The notes under the pieces were generated by a model, which searched no databases, was not told the DNA's origin, and saw only the letters and a list, made by a program, of their open reading frames with translations. Of a stretch of DNA of 64,000 bases, positions 22,774 through 33,659 are shown one piece after another; the first letter of the stretch is position 1; each line of letters starts with the position of its first letter. This stretch comes from Tiliqua scincoides (taxonomy: Eukaryota; Chordata; Lepidosauria; Squamata; Scincidae): the NCBI RefSeq assembly GCF_035046505.1, contig NC_089821.1:6558501-6622500 (forward strand). Direction: 5' to 3'. The position numbers and the translations under genes are program-made.

Positions 22774-22927
22774 CAGTGGCATAGCTAGAGGGGGTGCAAA
22801 GCACTCCACTCCATTTTACTCCCAACTCCTGGAATGGCTCCAAGGAGAGGAGGAGGGGCTGCTTGCATGCTGTGGTGAGGCTCCCTGCAAAACTTAGTGC
22901 TTGGCACCCCTTCTAGCTACACCACTG
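22774..22927. mobile_element. hAT-A element, shortened
   Basis: Both termini present: cagtggcatagctagagggg and ccccttctagctacaccactg. Flanks catctctt and catctccc match at 6 of 8. The left arm has lost its inner part. Confidence 0.85.
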
Positions 22928-23714
22928 CATCTCCCACTACTGCTATCTGGGTGGGGAAGGAGATAAGTTTTACCTTGTTGGAGGTGTAGTTATAAAGTGA
23001 CCCTGTTTACCCAAGCCTTGGTCTCATGTGCTTCTTTTGGGGGGGGAGGGGAGCGTGCAGGTCATGTTGTGAATTATAGTCCCCAGTTTACTGACACAAC
23101 AATGCCAGCATAAAAATGTCAAACCCGCACAAACATGTTTCTGACAAGCAGCTAATTGTTACACCTTGGACTGTGTAAGTATCTCCTTCAGAATCTGTCG
23201 TCCAACTTGATCAGGCAAAAAATGCACACTTTGTTCTGTTTCTACGCATTTGTGTTTTTCCTTCTTCTTGAAGCTACAAGGACACATTAGCCTGCTTAGT
23301 CACAGAGCTAAGCTAGGAGCTAATGCTTAAGAAGATTATCTCCTGTGACTCTTTGGTACTTTCCAGAGTTACTTCTTTCTGAGTAATTGTCTACAGGCAG
23401 CCATTATTTTCCCCTGGATTTAGTAGTTTCTCTGTAGCTATCATAAAGTCTTCTGTGGGATGGGGATGTGGGGACTGGAGCCTGAATAAAATACCTCTGA
23501 AACAAATAGGAGGGATAAACTGAAATCATATTCCTTGGAGTTGGGCACCACAGCATGTCCAGATGAGCAAAGGAGCCAGGGAGCTTCATAGAACTGATCT
23601 CTGTAATTTTCTCTCCAGAGCCTCTCCTGAACAGAAACCAGATACCTCAAGCAAGAAAGAAGTTGTCTTTTTGCCAGTGGCTGCTATGGGATGATTTTAG
23701 AGGGGATGATTAAG
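22928..23714. other. unique DNA, no gene recognised
   Basis: No repeats apart from a G-rich run near 23038-23052. No coding evidence. Confidence 0.45.
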
Positions 23715-23800
23715 GCAATGTCGATCCTGTCCAACTTTCCAGTGGCAATGCAGCCCCAAAGTAAGGGAGCAGGTGTTCCTTACTTTGATAAGGCCTCTGT

Positions 23801-23839
<39 letters not shown>

Positions 23840-23893
23840 GGCTGCACTGTGTGGCTGCATCAGTGCTGGAAAGTTGGATAGGATTGGGCCTTA
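23715..23893. mobile_element. Palindromic MITE (family P) with (AC)n inside
   Basis: Left cgatcctgtccaactttcca and right gctggaaagttggataggat are inverted. A (AC)n run of about 17 units at 23802-23835 expands the middle. Confidence 0.7.
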
Positions 23894-24220
23894 AATCTTC
23901 TGTAGACAGAGGCCTCCATTGTAACGAAGACCCCTGGCTCCCCCAGCACAATGCGCATGCTCTTGGCAAAAGTGCTGAAGCGGTGGATGTGACGCATTGC
24001 TGGCATGCACTGTGAGGCCAAAATGCACATGGCTGGTGGCTGCCTGCATGTGTCAAAGGAGGAGACACCAACCACCGGTGCTGGGCAGTGGGGAGAGGCA
24101 GTGGAAGGAACGGGGTGGGAAAGGGGAGGAATGAGGGAATATCTGGGCAGGGAGGCAGATGGAGCAAGAGAGGGAAGGGGTGCATTCTGGCAGCACCACT
24201 GTGTGCCAGGAACTTATCCC

Positions 24221-24251
24221 TATTTATTTATTTATTTATTTATTTATTTAT
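24221..24251 (+). repeat. (TTTA)n microsatellite
   Basis: About 7.5 uninterrupted units, lying at the 3' end of a minus-strand SINE. Confidence 0.95.
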
Positions 24252-24420
24252 ACAGGTATTTATATACCACCTTTCTTTGGTTTCTTCAGATTTCTCCTCA
24301 GACTTTTAATCCAAGGCGGTTTACATAGGCAGGCTGTTCTAAGCCCCCGTAGGGATTTTTACAATTGAATAGTTCTCGTCTTTCATAGAACTCCTCCTTC
24401 CAGTTGGATTCCTTCCCGGT
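24252..24420 (-). mobile_element. tRNA-derived SINE, 5' truncated
   Basis: Complement of a 3' end reading 'ggcggt...tatataaatacc'; the phrases ccaaggcggtttacataggc and agggatttttacaattgaa match the longer copy at 31437-31785. The tRNA-like head is absent. Confidence 0.75.
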
Positions 24421-24479
24421 CTGGCCTCTCTCATTCCCTCTCATTCTATTCCCTCTCATCTTTCTTCTCCGATCTTCTT

Positions 24480-24997
24480 CTCAGAATTGTGCCAGTAAAA
24501 TGACTGGTGCAGATCTGAGGAGACCCATTTGGACAGCAGAGGCTGTAGCAAAAGCTCCCTTACCATGAGAAGGCATCTGTGACTGGTTCCCCACCACCAC
24601 CACCACCACCATAGGATGAGGAAACTTTCCATTGGAACAACTGCATTGATTGTGGGGAAGAGATTATTTAGAATTGGGTTGAAAGTGCTATTAATGGAGG
24701 CCAGGGCTCAGATCTAGAGGCTAGGATCAAGTCTGGGAAGGGGGTAGGTTCAGTAGCAGCTGCTGCCATATCCTAACCCCATTCCTGGACCTGATCCTGT
24801 GGCTCATGTCCACACAGACCTGCTCCAGCTATTTCACCAGTGCCCATCAAAGTAGACCCCTCACACCACAGAGGCTTACTCCAATGTAAGGAAATGATTG
24901 TTTAAAGAGCTCCCAGTCTGCCTCTCTTTGCAGGATGCAGAGGTAACCATTATTGAGGGGGGGCCCGCGGGGGGTGGGATAGGATTGGGCTGTTAGA
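24480..24997. repeat. GC-rich repeats (family G), two adjacent
   Basis: Opens with the family hairpin tgccagtaaaatgactggtg followed by atctgaggagaccc, and ends ggataggattgggctgttag. A short (CAC)n run is at 24593-24611. Confidence 0.5.
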
Positions 24998-25613
24998 GGC
25001 ATAATGCCAGGGAACCCTGATCTATCCTCGAATTACCCAATTCCTCTTTTAAAGCCATTCAAACTAGTGGTCATCAACTTGTGATGATCAATCCCATTTA
25101 CTCAAGTGAAGTGTGCTGGTGTGGTGTTTAAAAGGGCCAGACTGAAGATTAAACTTCATAGAGTCACAATTTTTCTCCCAACCTCCATTGTACAACCATG
25201 TTCTCAGATGTTTAAATTTACATCAATTTTTCAGTCTGCTGGAGATGAAATTTCCCATACCTTCAGACTTCACCAGAATGATATATATGTTTAAAAGTCT
25301 CTGAAAACAGTTCAATCTTTTTTTCAGCTGCAAGATTATGGGGAAAAAAATGTCCACGCTTTAAAATTCTTGCAATCATTGTGCACAAAGACACTGAAGA
25401 GATTTGGTGTTTTAGGTGGGAGCGAAAGGTTTTGGCAATGAAGCTGCATTTTCGTAGGCATTTATCATTTTTGACTGATGTGCGATGCAGGCTGGATGAA
25501 TTCCATTTCTTGATCCACTTTCGGAGTCCACTGATTGGATTTCTGTAGAAAATCTACCTATCTTTCTGTGTTATATATCACTGCTATTCCTTCAATACTC
25601 ACAAACTCTTGCC
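24998..25613. other. unique AT-rich DNA, no gene recognised
   Basis: No repeat or coding region seen. Confidence 0.5.
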
Positions 25614-25815
25614 CAGTGGCATAGCTAAAGGGGGTGCCAAGCACTAAGTTTTGCAGGGAGCCTCACTACAGCATGCAAGTGACTTCTCTCCTTCCTCTTT
25701 GGAGCCTACCTCTTCTGTCCTACCTTGCTCCCCCTACCTGGAGGGGGCACTTGCACCCTGCAGTGAGTTTTCCTGCAAAACTTAGTGCTTTGCACCCCCA
25801 CTAGCTATGCCACTG
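25614..25815. mobile_element. hAT-A element, intact 202-bp exemplar
   Basis: Termini cagtggcatagctaaagggg and cccccactagctatgccactg with long inverted arms. The 8-bp target ctcttgcc is perfectly duplicated at 25606-25613 and 25816-25823. This fixes the element boundaries for the whole family. No coding capacity, so it must rely on a transposase from elsewhere. Confidence 0.96.
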
Positions 25816-26090
25816 CTCTTGCCTGAATGTAAACCTTCAGAATGCACCTTCTTCCCTTACGGATCCACAGGCATGGAATAGCACAGAGATATCTCATTTG
25901 AGGGAAAGGACTCTTCATTTATGCCCAGCGGCATTTATCTCATTTGCACTCAATCCTTAATTGTCATTTATGAGCAATCACCAGGACTTTATGCAAACAG
26001 TTTACAGGTTCTCTGTTCTCACCCTGCGTTTGATAACACAGGCCAATACACATTTTGCTTCCTTAAACGTTACACCAATTCCTGGGTATA
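25816..26090. other. unique DNA
   Basis: Nothing recognised. Confidence 0.4.
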
Positions 26091-26351
26091 TTTGGGGTGC
26101 CGATTCAAAAATGGCATCTGTTTTGCCCTATCACGTCTAGTTTTGGAGACATGGCATAGTCTCTTTAGTGAATGGTTCAAGCAGCTTCCTCATGAGGAAG
26201 CCTACACCATGGCTTCCTCATGAGGAAGCCTACACCATGGCTTCCTCATGAGGAAGCTGCTTGAAGCATTCACTAATGAAGCTATACTATATCTCCAAAA
26301 TTAGACGTGATAGGGCAAAATGGATGCCATTTTTGGAATCGGCACCCCAAA
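26091..26351. mobile_element. Long palindromic MITE, about 261 bp
   Basis: Left tttggggtgccgattcaaaa and right 'ggaatcggcaccccaaa' are inverted. Pairing continues inward through tttgccctatcacgtctag and caagcagcttcctcatgagg. The centre has three tandem copies of a self-complementary phrase (catggcttcctcatgaggaa). Superfamily unknown. Confidence 0.88.
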
Positions 26352-26799
26352 TTCATATCAAGCCACCATAAAGTTTGGGGAAAACTTTTCTGACCCTCAG
26401 TTTTGTAGGCCTTTGTTATCTGCAAATTTGACACAATGTGGATGGCCACCATGGACTAGAAGGGCCCTGCCAATCCCCTAAAAAACAATTCTTTTAAATT
26501 ACGGTTTAAAAACCACTTTTCTTTACCAGGGTAGTGGCAGCAGGCAGTCTTGGGCAATTAGAACGGCTATGTTCAGATTGCATTGAAATTACAACTCTGT
26601 CTCTCTTGGTAGCCCAGAATGCAACAAGGAAACATTTAATCACTTCCTGTATTGCATTCTTCAGTGCGCCAGGGACAAGGGAGGGTGTTGCTTATCTTCA
26701 TGCAACCTGAAAATAGCTGTTCTAATACCCAGAGACCACCAGCCTGCCACTCTAGAATGGTAAGAAAAATGTTTTTAAAGAGACTCTAAAGAAATTGCA
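26352..26799. other. unique DNA, no gene recognised
   Basis: Nothing recognised. Confidence 0.4.
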
Positions 26800-27137
26800 G
26801 GTAGACCACAGCTGCGATACAAGGACATCTGCAAGAGGGATCTGAAGGCCTTAGGGATGGACCTCAACAAGTGGGAAACCTGGCCTCTGAGAGGCCCGCT
26901 TGGAGGCAGGCTGTGCAGCATGGCCTTTCCCAGTTTGAAGAGACACTTGGCCAACAGTCTGAGGCAAAGAAGGAAGGCCCATAGCCAGGGAGACAGACCA
27001 GGGACAGACTGCACTTGCTCCCGGTGTGGAAGGGATTGTCACTCCCAAATCGGCCTTTTCAGCCACACTAGATGCTGTGCCAGAACCACCTTTCAGAGTG
27101 CAATACCCGAGTCTTTCGGGACTGAAGGTTGCCAACA
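26800..27137 (+). mobile_element. APE-type LINE, 3' fragment
   Basis: Starts within the codons for GRPQLRYKDICKRDLKAL and runs to the 3' terminus ggactgaaggttgccaacat. The coding frame changes near 26880 and 26965 relative to the 29280 copy, from small deletions. The zinc finger CSRCGRDCHSQIGLFSH remains readable. Confidence 0.9.
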
Positions 27138-27429
27138 TGAGCCATTAAAACAAAAATGGGTCCAGTGTAGAGGAAGGGAGAATGTGGTCTCTGTCATTCT
27201 GGACACCCGCTTTTCTCTTTTCCCCACTTCCTCTTCCACTCCATCTCCCTCCCTTTTCCAATGCAAGGAGTGAGAGGAGGAGGGAGTTGGTGGGCAGAGG
27301 TGAGTAACCCCATCAGTTGGCCTCATGGGTGGGCCGTCTCTAGCAAGGGCTATTACTCCAACTAACCAGATGACTACCCAATATAACAGGTCTTCAAAGC
27401 TGATTGGCATTCCTAGTATAATGGACCCT

Positions 27430-27500
27430 AAATGATGGAAGCCAGAACAAAAAGTCAGCAACATTGCCTGATTGGATTTCACTTCTGGCTTCCATCATTT
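27430..27500. repeat. 71-bp hairpin with perfect 18-bp arms
   Basis: aaatgatggaagccagaa at 27430 is the exact reverse complement of ttctggcttccatcattt at 27483. TA lies just outside each arm, as for a tiny Tc1/mariner-type remnant. The next LINE inserted at its right edge. Confidence 0.85.
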
Positions 27501-27509
27501 AAGAGCCAT

Positions 27510-28013
27510 ATGTTGTTGGCAACCTTCAGTCTCGAAAGACTGTGGTATCGCACTCTGAATGGTGGTTCTGGAACAGCGTCTAGTGTGGTTGAAAAGGCCA
27601 ATTCGGGAGTGACAATCCCTTCCACACTGGGAGCAAGTGCAGACTGTCCCTGGTCTGTCTCCCTGACTATGGACCTTCCTTCTTTCCCTTTTTGCCTCAG
27701 ACTGTTGGCCAAGTGTCTCTTCAAACCGGGAAAGGCCATGCTGCACAGCCTGCCTCCAAGCGGGGCCCAGTCAGAGGCCAGGGTTTCCCACTTGTTGAGG
27801 TCCACTCCTAAGGCCTTCAGATCCCTCTTGCAGATGTCCTTGTATCGCAGCTGTGGTCTACCTGTAGGGCGCTTTCCTTGCACGAGTTCTCCATAGAGGA
27901 GATCCTTTGGGATCCGGCCATCATCCATTCTCACGACATGACCAAGCCAACGCAGGCATCTCTGTTTCAGCAGTGCATACATGCTAGGGATTCCAGCACG
28001 TTCCAGGGCTTCT
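27510..28013 (-). mobile_element. APE-type LINE, 5'-truncated insertion
   Basis: The minus strand encodes about 165 residues of the LINE ORF end: MYALLKQRCLRWLGHVVRMD, GRIPKDLLYGELVQGKRPT, and the zinc finger CSQCGRDCHSRIGLF. The target tttaagagccat is perfectly duplicated at 27498-27509 and 28014-28025. One frameshift lies near 27767 (extra base in the cggggcccagtcag area). It lacks RT and endonuclease domains. Confidence 0.95.
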
Positions 28014-28025
28014 TTTAAGAGCCAT

Positions 28026-29279
28026 TATATTAATAATTTCAGGTTTTTCTCCACTCATACACTACACGGGTCGTTACAATAAAATCTAGATTTTTGTATT
28101 TTCCAAACCTTTTTCAGCAAAAGGCCCTTAAGCATGTGAGATTAAGGAGGGGGGAGGGGTATAAAAAAAACCATAGAGAAAACTCCCTTGCTGCATATCC
28201 CTGGCAATGATGTAAAATTTGTTAATTAAGGGTTACCTCTGGAGTGAGCAAATGTTTCAATTTTCATGCCACTTGAAACCGCTTTGCCAAAACTCCTCGG
28301 AGAGATGCTAATTATTGCCAATGCATTTAACTGGTTTGCAAAATAATGTCCTTACACAGGCATGATACGTGGTGTCCCTTTTACGTGAAGTTATTAGCCA
28401 TTCAGGATCTCGGATGGTCAGTTAGCCAAGAAACCTTAAGCTCACATGATAATAGACTCCAATTCTGATTAAGCCCCATTCCTTGATGATACGTATAAAT
28501 ATTGCCTTAGAAAAAAAGCCACAACAGATCTGAAAATAAAGGGTGCATTTTCAGTTCTGTGATCACCTAGTCTGAATGCAAAACTGTTTTATATGCAGAT
28601 TTAAGGTAATGAGCATTCAAGTTTAAAAAATGGCTCTGATATCCTGTAGCTTCTCATAATAATATACTCTTACATTCCAACAGAGAAGGATGGATTATGG
28701 GTTTTTCAATTTGTCTCAGGCATATTAATTGCTGAGTAGGATTTGCACATAAAATATCAATGTACTGGAACAAACTGTTAATGTAACACTGACATTCATT
28801 TCTCGAAATTTAAAAGCAATCTTCATTTTTCCTTAATACATCTGAATGATGTGGAAGATTTTTTTTTTTAAGTTGACTAATGAGAGCGACGTAACCAGGG
28901 TTCTCTGAAAATCTTAATTAGCTTAAGTGTTAATAGTGCTTTCATTGTATTGGCAAACAATACAACAAGCCATTAGGGAAATAAAATAATTTAGAGAGAT
29001 TGGGGTATGCGCCGGGCAGGGGGGGAGGGGGAGAGAACAAACTTTTAGAGTAGCTTTTAAGGAACACGCCAAGGAAGATGAACTTTATGTGACCATAAGA
29101 AGGGAAGAAGTGCTTTCCTCGACTTTTATTTTTCTGGAATTTCTCAGTGAAGAAATTTCTCAAACGATAAAATGCAATTGAGAATTATAGGGCCTTCAGA
29201 ATTTACCGAATGGATTAACGGCCTCATATATTGAGGCACTATACAAAGAGAGGCACTTTGTGAGGCACTCACAAAGAGA
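28026..29279. other. unique AT-rich island, possible conserved noncoding DNA
   Basis: About 1.25 kb without any repeat I can name. It is rich in TAATTA-type homeodomain core words (for example gttaattaagggttacc, catattaattgctgag). No open frame of note. This is the longest clean island in the left half of the window. Confidence 0.5.
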
Positions 29280-29973
29280 GTTTGGTCCAACAAGAAGCTG
29301 ACGGAACATACCAAGATCCAGGTCTACAGAGCTTGCGTCCTGAGTACACTTCTGTACTGCAGCGAGTCATGGACTCTTCGCTTACAACAGGAGAGGAAAC
29401 TGAACGCTTTCACATGCGCTGCCTCCGATGCATCCTCGGCATCACCTGGCAGGACAAAGTTCCAAACAACGCAGTCCTGGAACATGCTGGAATCCCTAGC
29501 ATGTATGCACTGCTGAAACAGAGACGCCTGCGTTGGCTCGGTCATGTTGTGAGAATGGATGATGGCCGGATCCCAAAGGATCTCCTCTGTGGTGAACTCG
29601 TGCAAGGAAAGCGCCCTATAGGTAGACCACAGCTGCGGTACAAGGACATCTGCAAGAGGGATCTGAAGGCCTTAAGAGTGGACCTCAACAAGTGGGAAAC
29701 CCTGGCCTCTGAGCGGCCCGCTTGGAGGCAGGCTGTGCAGCATGGCCTTTCCCAGTTTGAAGAGACACTTGGCCAACAGTCTGAGGCAAAGAGGCAAAGA
29801 AGGAAGGCCCATAGCCAGGGAGATAGACCAGGGACAGACTGCACTTGCTCCCGGTGTGGAAGGGATTGTCACTCCCGAATCGGCCTTTTCAGCCACACTA
29901 GACGCTGTTCCAGGACCACCTTTCAGAGCGCGATACCAGAGTCTTTCGAGAATGAAGGTTGCCAACAATATAC
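29280..29973 (+). mobile_element. APE-type LINE, longest ORF copy (C-terminal 230 residues)
   Basis: Encodes the C-terminal part of a LINE replicase downstream of the reverse-transcriptase domain. Visible in order: a thumb-region phrase LLYCSESWTL, then MRCLRCILGITWQDKVPNN, RLRWLGHVVRMDDGRIPKD, GKRPIGRPQLRYKD, a basic stretch SEAKRQRRKAHSQGD, and a terminal C-x2-C...H-x3-C zinc finger CSRCGRDCHSRIGLFSH. From 29408 to the end the frame is open and passes into the 3' terminus. One missing base near 29410 separates it from the upstream frame (VWSNKKLTEHTKIQVYRAC). The family has an APE-type endonuclease (see 39005-39637). The clade was not resolved. The copy is 5' truncated and cannot move by itself. 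Confidence 0.93.
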
Positions 29974-30044
29974 AAAGGCATCAGCTCCGAGGAACAAAAT
30001 GAGGAAAAAAAATATCAGAGCAATAGAATGAAATGGCTTCCAGG

Positions 30045-30177
30045 AACAGTGATGTACAGTGGGAGGCACTGGAGTCCTTCAAAAAGCACTGCCACCATGG
30101 TGGCAGCGGTGCTTTTTGAAGGACTCTGGTGGGGAAGCTCTGCCTCACTACCTCCCCACCCACTGCACGTCCCTACT
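30045..30177. mobile_element. small palindromic MITE
   Basis: The core gagtccttcaaaaagcactg...ggtgctttttgaaggactc (30072-30126) is a near-perfect hairpin, and the outer parts (tgtacagtgggagg / cccacccactgcacg) are weaker inverted repeats. Confidence 0.7.
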
Positions 30178-30256
30178 AGGAGGCCATGTGAGTCGAAGAA
30201 TGAGCTATAGTGAGCTCCTCCCATAGGGCAGGAGCTGTGGTGTGGAGGTTAAAGCC

Positions 30257-30470
30257 AGTGGCGTAGCTAATGATCATGTAGCCCAGTGCCAAGCTCAGAA
30301 TGATGCCCTGGAAGTGATGTCACAACCGGAAGTGACAACAGACCTGGGCTTTTAAAGTGGGAATCAGTGAAAATCCCACATCCTCCCTCTAGGAGCTCAC
30401 CACTCACTTGCTGTGCCCCCCAGGCATCAATCTGCCACCTGGGGTCAAAGAAAATTTTGTAGCCTGCCCC
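30257..30470. mobile_element. hAT-like element, diverged
   Basis: Left end cagtggcgtagctaatgatc; further right gccacctggggtcaaagaaa. The body differs from hAT-A. Right boundary not defined. Confidence 0.45.
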
Positions 30471-30489
30471 CGCAACAAAATCAAATTGA

Positions 30490-30583
30490 CAGCCCAATCC
30501 TATGCATAGTTTCCTGGGAGTAAGCTCCATTGACTCTAATGGGACTTACTTCTGAGTAGACATGCATAGGCTTGGGCTCTTAA
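30490..30583. repeat. palindromic squamate repeat (family Q)
   Basis: agcccaatcctatgcatagt and tgcatag(g)cttgggct pair, with ctgggagtaagctccattga and aatgggacttacttctgagt inside. Other copies: 33871-33958 and 35523-35612. The minisatellite at 1-735 contains the same core. Confidence 0.75.
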
Positions 30584-30630
30584 TTAATTAAGTAAATAAA
30601 AAGTGTGCTCTTATTGCTTAGAGACACTAT

Positions 30631-30720
30631 TTTTGTTGGCAACCTTCAATCTCGAAAGACTATGGTACCGCGCTCTGAATGGTGGTTCTGGAACAGCGTC
30701 TAGTGTGGCTGAAAAGGCCA
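30631..30720 (-). mobile_element. APE-type LINE, 90-bp 3' end insertion
   Basis: Only the last 85 or so bases of the LINE, ending 'ggttgccaacaaaa' on the minus strand. The target agacactat is duplicated at 30622-30630 and 30721-30729, showing that very short products are integrated. Downstream, agacacta/gctgggatga words are repeated locally to about 30810. Confidence 0.9.
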
Positions 30721-30958
30721 AGACACTATGAGACACTACGCTGGGATGACACTATGACATAGACACGCTATGATGGCATAGATGACATAGAGACACTATG
30801 CTGGGATGAAAAGGGACAGTTATTCTTCTCCTACTAAACATAAGAGGAGCACCATTTCAAAAAGTGCCTCTTTACCCAGTTAGCAGGGATAACTGTATTA
30901 TGATACATGGAAATAGGAGCTGACTCATATTAACACCTTATTGGTTCCATGCTGGATC

Positions 30959-31291
30959 ATAAGAGCATAAGAAGAGCTCCGCTGGATCAGGCCAAGGGCC
31001 CATCTAGTCCAGTTTCCTATATCTCACAGTGGCCCACCAAATACCTGAGGAAGCACACAAGACAACAGACACAACCTGCGTCCTCGTGCCCTATAAAACC
31101 AAGAGCTCGCACATACCTACTATGACTTGTAATCCGTAATGAGCTTTTCCTCCAGAAATTTGTCCAATCCCCCTTAAGGCATCTAGGCAAGATGCCATCA
31201 CTACTTCCTGTGGCAAAGAGTTCCACAGACTAATTACACACTAGGTAAAGAAATATTTTCTTCTGTCTGTCCTAACTTTCCCAACACTCAA
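30959..31291 (-). mobile_element. CR1 LINE 3' fragment
   Basis: Starts cataagagcataagaagagc (complement of the 3' tail) and extends to ctttcccaacactcaa. Substitutions place it among the older copies. Confidence 0.9.
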
Positions 31292-31436
31292 ATCATAATA
31301 ACATCTCATTGACTCTCAGAACAATCAATCTTATAGGTCAGTTTTGAGTTAAAGGATTCCACTTTTTGTTCCATAAGGCATTTGTGTTTTTTATTTTCTG
31401 GTTAATTGAACATAACTTTTGATAGAATAAGATAAT

Positions 31437-31785
31437 AATATACAGTATTTATATACCGTCTTTCTTGGTCTTTATTCAAGACTTTATTCAAGGCGGTTTA
31501 CATAGGCAGGCTTATTAAATCCACGCAGGGATTTTTACAAATTGAAAGAAGGTTCTTTCTTTCAAGAACCACTACATTCGAGGTGTTACACTCCGATCTG
31601 GTTTAACATTCTGGCCTCCATCCTCCCATGCTCCGAGCAGATGGAGCAGCTCAGCTGCAGCTTGCCAGCTGCTTCAAGGTCACACGGTGCCGGTGGCCTC
31701 GAACTGGCGACCTTGTGGATGTTAATCTTCAGGCAAATGGAGGCTCTACCCTCTAGACCAGACCAAATGTGGTTTGCTTCACTGC
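31437..31785 (-). mobile_element. tRNA-derived SINE, near full length
   Basis: On the minus strand it begins ggtctggtctagagggtaga with a tRNA-like A-box, then a B-box-like ggtcgccagttcgaggcc, a body, and a 3' end aagacggtatataaatactg. RNA polymerase III would use the two boxes. Related truncated copies are at 24252-24420 and 52255-52600. Confidence 0.82.
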
Positions 31786-32640
31786 ATTCTGCATTAAATT
31801 ACTTTTCCAATGACTTATAGCATGATGGTATTATTCGTACATACCAAGGTTTTCACAATTTTGGCCACTAATGCCATTCCATAATACGACGGCCAGAGTA
31901 CTGGAACCACATTTCTTTTTGTGGTTTACTTTTGGTTTCCATTAAGTGAAGGCATCAGGGAGTTCAAAGAATGCTGCAGGTACTTATGGTCCCAATCCCT
32001 CCCTTTTGCTTTGATCTCCCTTCTTGGCCTTGGAAGGCAATAAGCACCAACGGTTGAGCCATCTATCTCATGTTTGAGGCATCCCAGACAGTTTTCACTT
32101 GTGTCAACAGACGCTCATTATGTCAGAGTTGGAGAACCTGTGGTATAAAATCTCCTCACTTCATACAACATTTCAAAATATATTCAAGAGGCATCTTCAT
32201 GGGCGATAGATTTCCTTTTAGGGTTCAGAATACCTATTTTGGAGATTTTTTTTTCCTAGTAAGCAGTGGTGCTAAATATGCAGGAGGTGGAAGTGGGTTC
32301 TCTTGTCCATCTCTAAAGGAACCGACGGTCATTGGATGAAGGTATTTTCTGCTGGATGAGTGCCGGGAGAAGGCGGGAGGGAAGCGATTCCTAGCCATGC
32401 AGGAGAAATGACATGGCTCCAGCAGGCTCATTGAATGACCAGCCCCAATGGGATTACTTTAGAATAGAGCTGCAAAGCACTGGGTCATACTGGTAAGCCT
32501 CCCAGCTGCTACATGTGTCCATCTTCCCTCTTGCCACTTCACACAGCCCCTCCCACCTTGTTTATAGATGGGATGGGGACATCAGGGGAATATTAAATGG
32601 AACTTCAGCACACACACACCCGCTGACTTTTTAACAGAAA
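31786..32640. other. unique DNA, no gene recognised
   Basis: Nothing clearly recognised. A T-run lies near 32248. Confidence 0.45.
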
Positions 32641-32790
32641 AGACTTGAAACTCGAGACTTTCAGAGTCCCCAAAACACTCTAGGCAATTTGGAAAGATCC
32701 CCCATTAGGACTCATTTTTGAGTCAAATGAAAGGGAGCAGAGACTCGTGACTCAACTCGAGTCGAGTCACCGCTGATTTGCCCATCTCTG
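32641..32790. mobile_element. hAT-C element, partial (AP-1-rich family)
   Basis: Right end cgagtcaccgctgatttgcc and ccatctctg resembles the terminus of 38115-38496. It holds two TGASTCA words (32719-32725 and 32748-32754) and several gactcgag words. The left end is not found. Confidence 0.65.
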
Positions 32791-33659
32791 CCAAGTAGAC
32801 TAGACTGGGAATTCATGGCTTCACACACCAAGTGTGTTGTTTCAAGACTTTTCCCCCTTTCAATGCCTGCTCTCTCACTTTTCCGAACTGTAGTGTGTCT
32901 GCAGAGGACCAGCAGCAAAGCCTGATGTCTTTCTTTTGAAAACCAAACAGAAAGAGAAAATATTTGGGTTTGCACTCCGCAGCTGTAGGCAGTGAATGAT
33001 CACACCAGGGAAGAGTGGATATACCACCCACATAATCCAACAGGAGGCCTGATTCATTTTGTGTCTGGAGCGAGTGCAGCCATCCTACAGATCTGAAAAG
33101 ACTTTTCTGTGCCGTTTCTCCGAAGGTAAAAAAGCGAGGCCGAGCCTCTTTGTGAGTTTAAAAGCCAAACTTTCTGACCCTCCCGCAATAACCTCGATTA
33201 GTTTTCCGCTATATTCCAGTTTGCGGCTTTGACATGATAGATGGCGTGAAAACAAATGCGAAATGCATACGGAATGGGAGTCGCACTTGATTTTCATAAT
33301 GCTATCCATCTCCGTTGCAACAACAATAAATAATTTTTGTCCATTTTTATTTAACTTCCAAGCCAGCTTTGCAGTATATTCATTATTCACAGTACAGTAT
33401 GCATTTCTGCTATGCAAGGTGTATAATCTCGGCATTGGATTTCAATAATTCTAATCATTACTGTTGTTGTACCATTTGTTGTGTTCTTATTCATTCAAGT
33501 ACTTTATTGTTGTAGGAAGGGTGAAATGGGGGCACTCCCAGTGCCTTGTTTCTGATCGTCAGGCAGTTTTTCCAGTGGATTCTAGGAAACTAGGTTAAAA
33601 CGTTTTCTCAAACATCAGATCTGTAGAGACTTGTTATGTGCAAAGGTAGATAATATCTC
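32791..33659. other. unique DNA, possible conserved noncoding island
   Basis: 33060-33480 is complex, CpG-bearing and repeat-free, with words such as gcgaaatgcatacgg and tttcaataattctaatcatt. No convincing exon was identified. Confidence 0.5.

Noticed and set aside
25921-26223. 100-codon open frame
   Set aside because: Runs into the palindromic MITE at 26091; no protein family.
29282-30031. host protein-coding gene
   Set aside because: The protein is the C-terminus of a LINE with at least six sister copies in the window.
31670-31785. tRNA gene
   Set aside because: A- and B-box-like words are present, but the sequence continues into a SINE body and tail and lacks a foldable tRNA.
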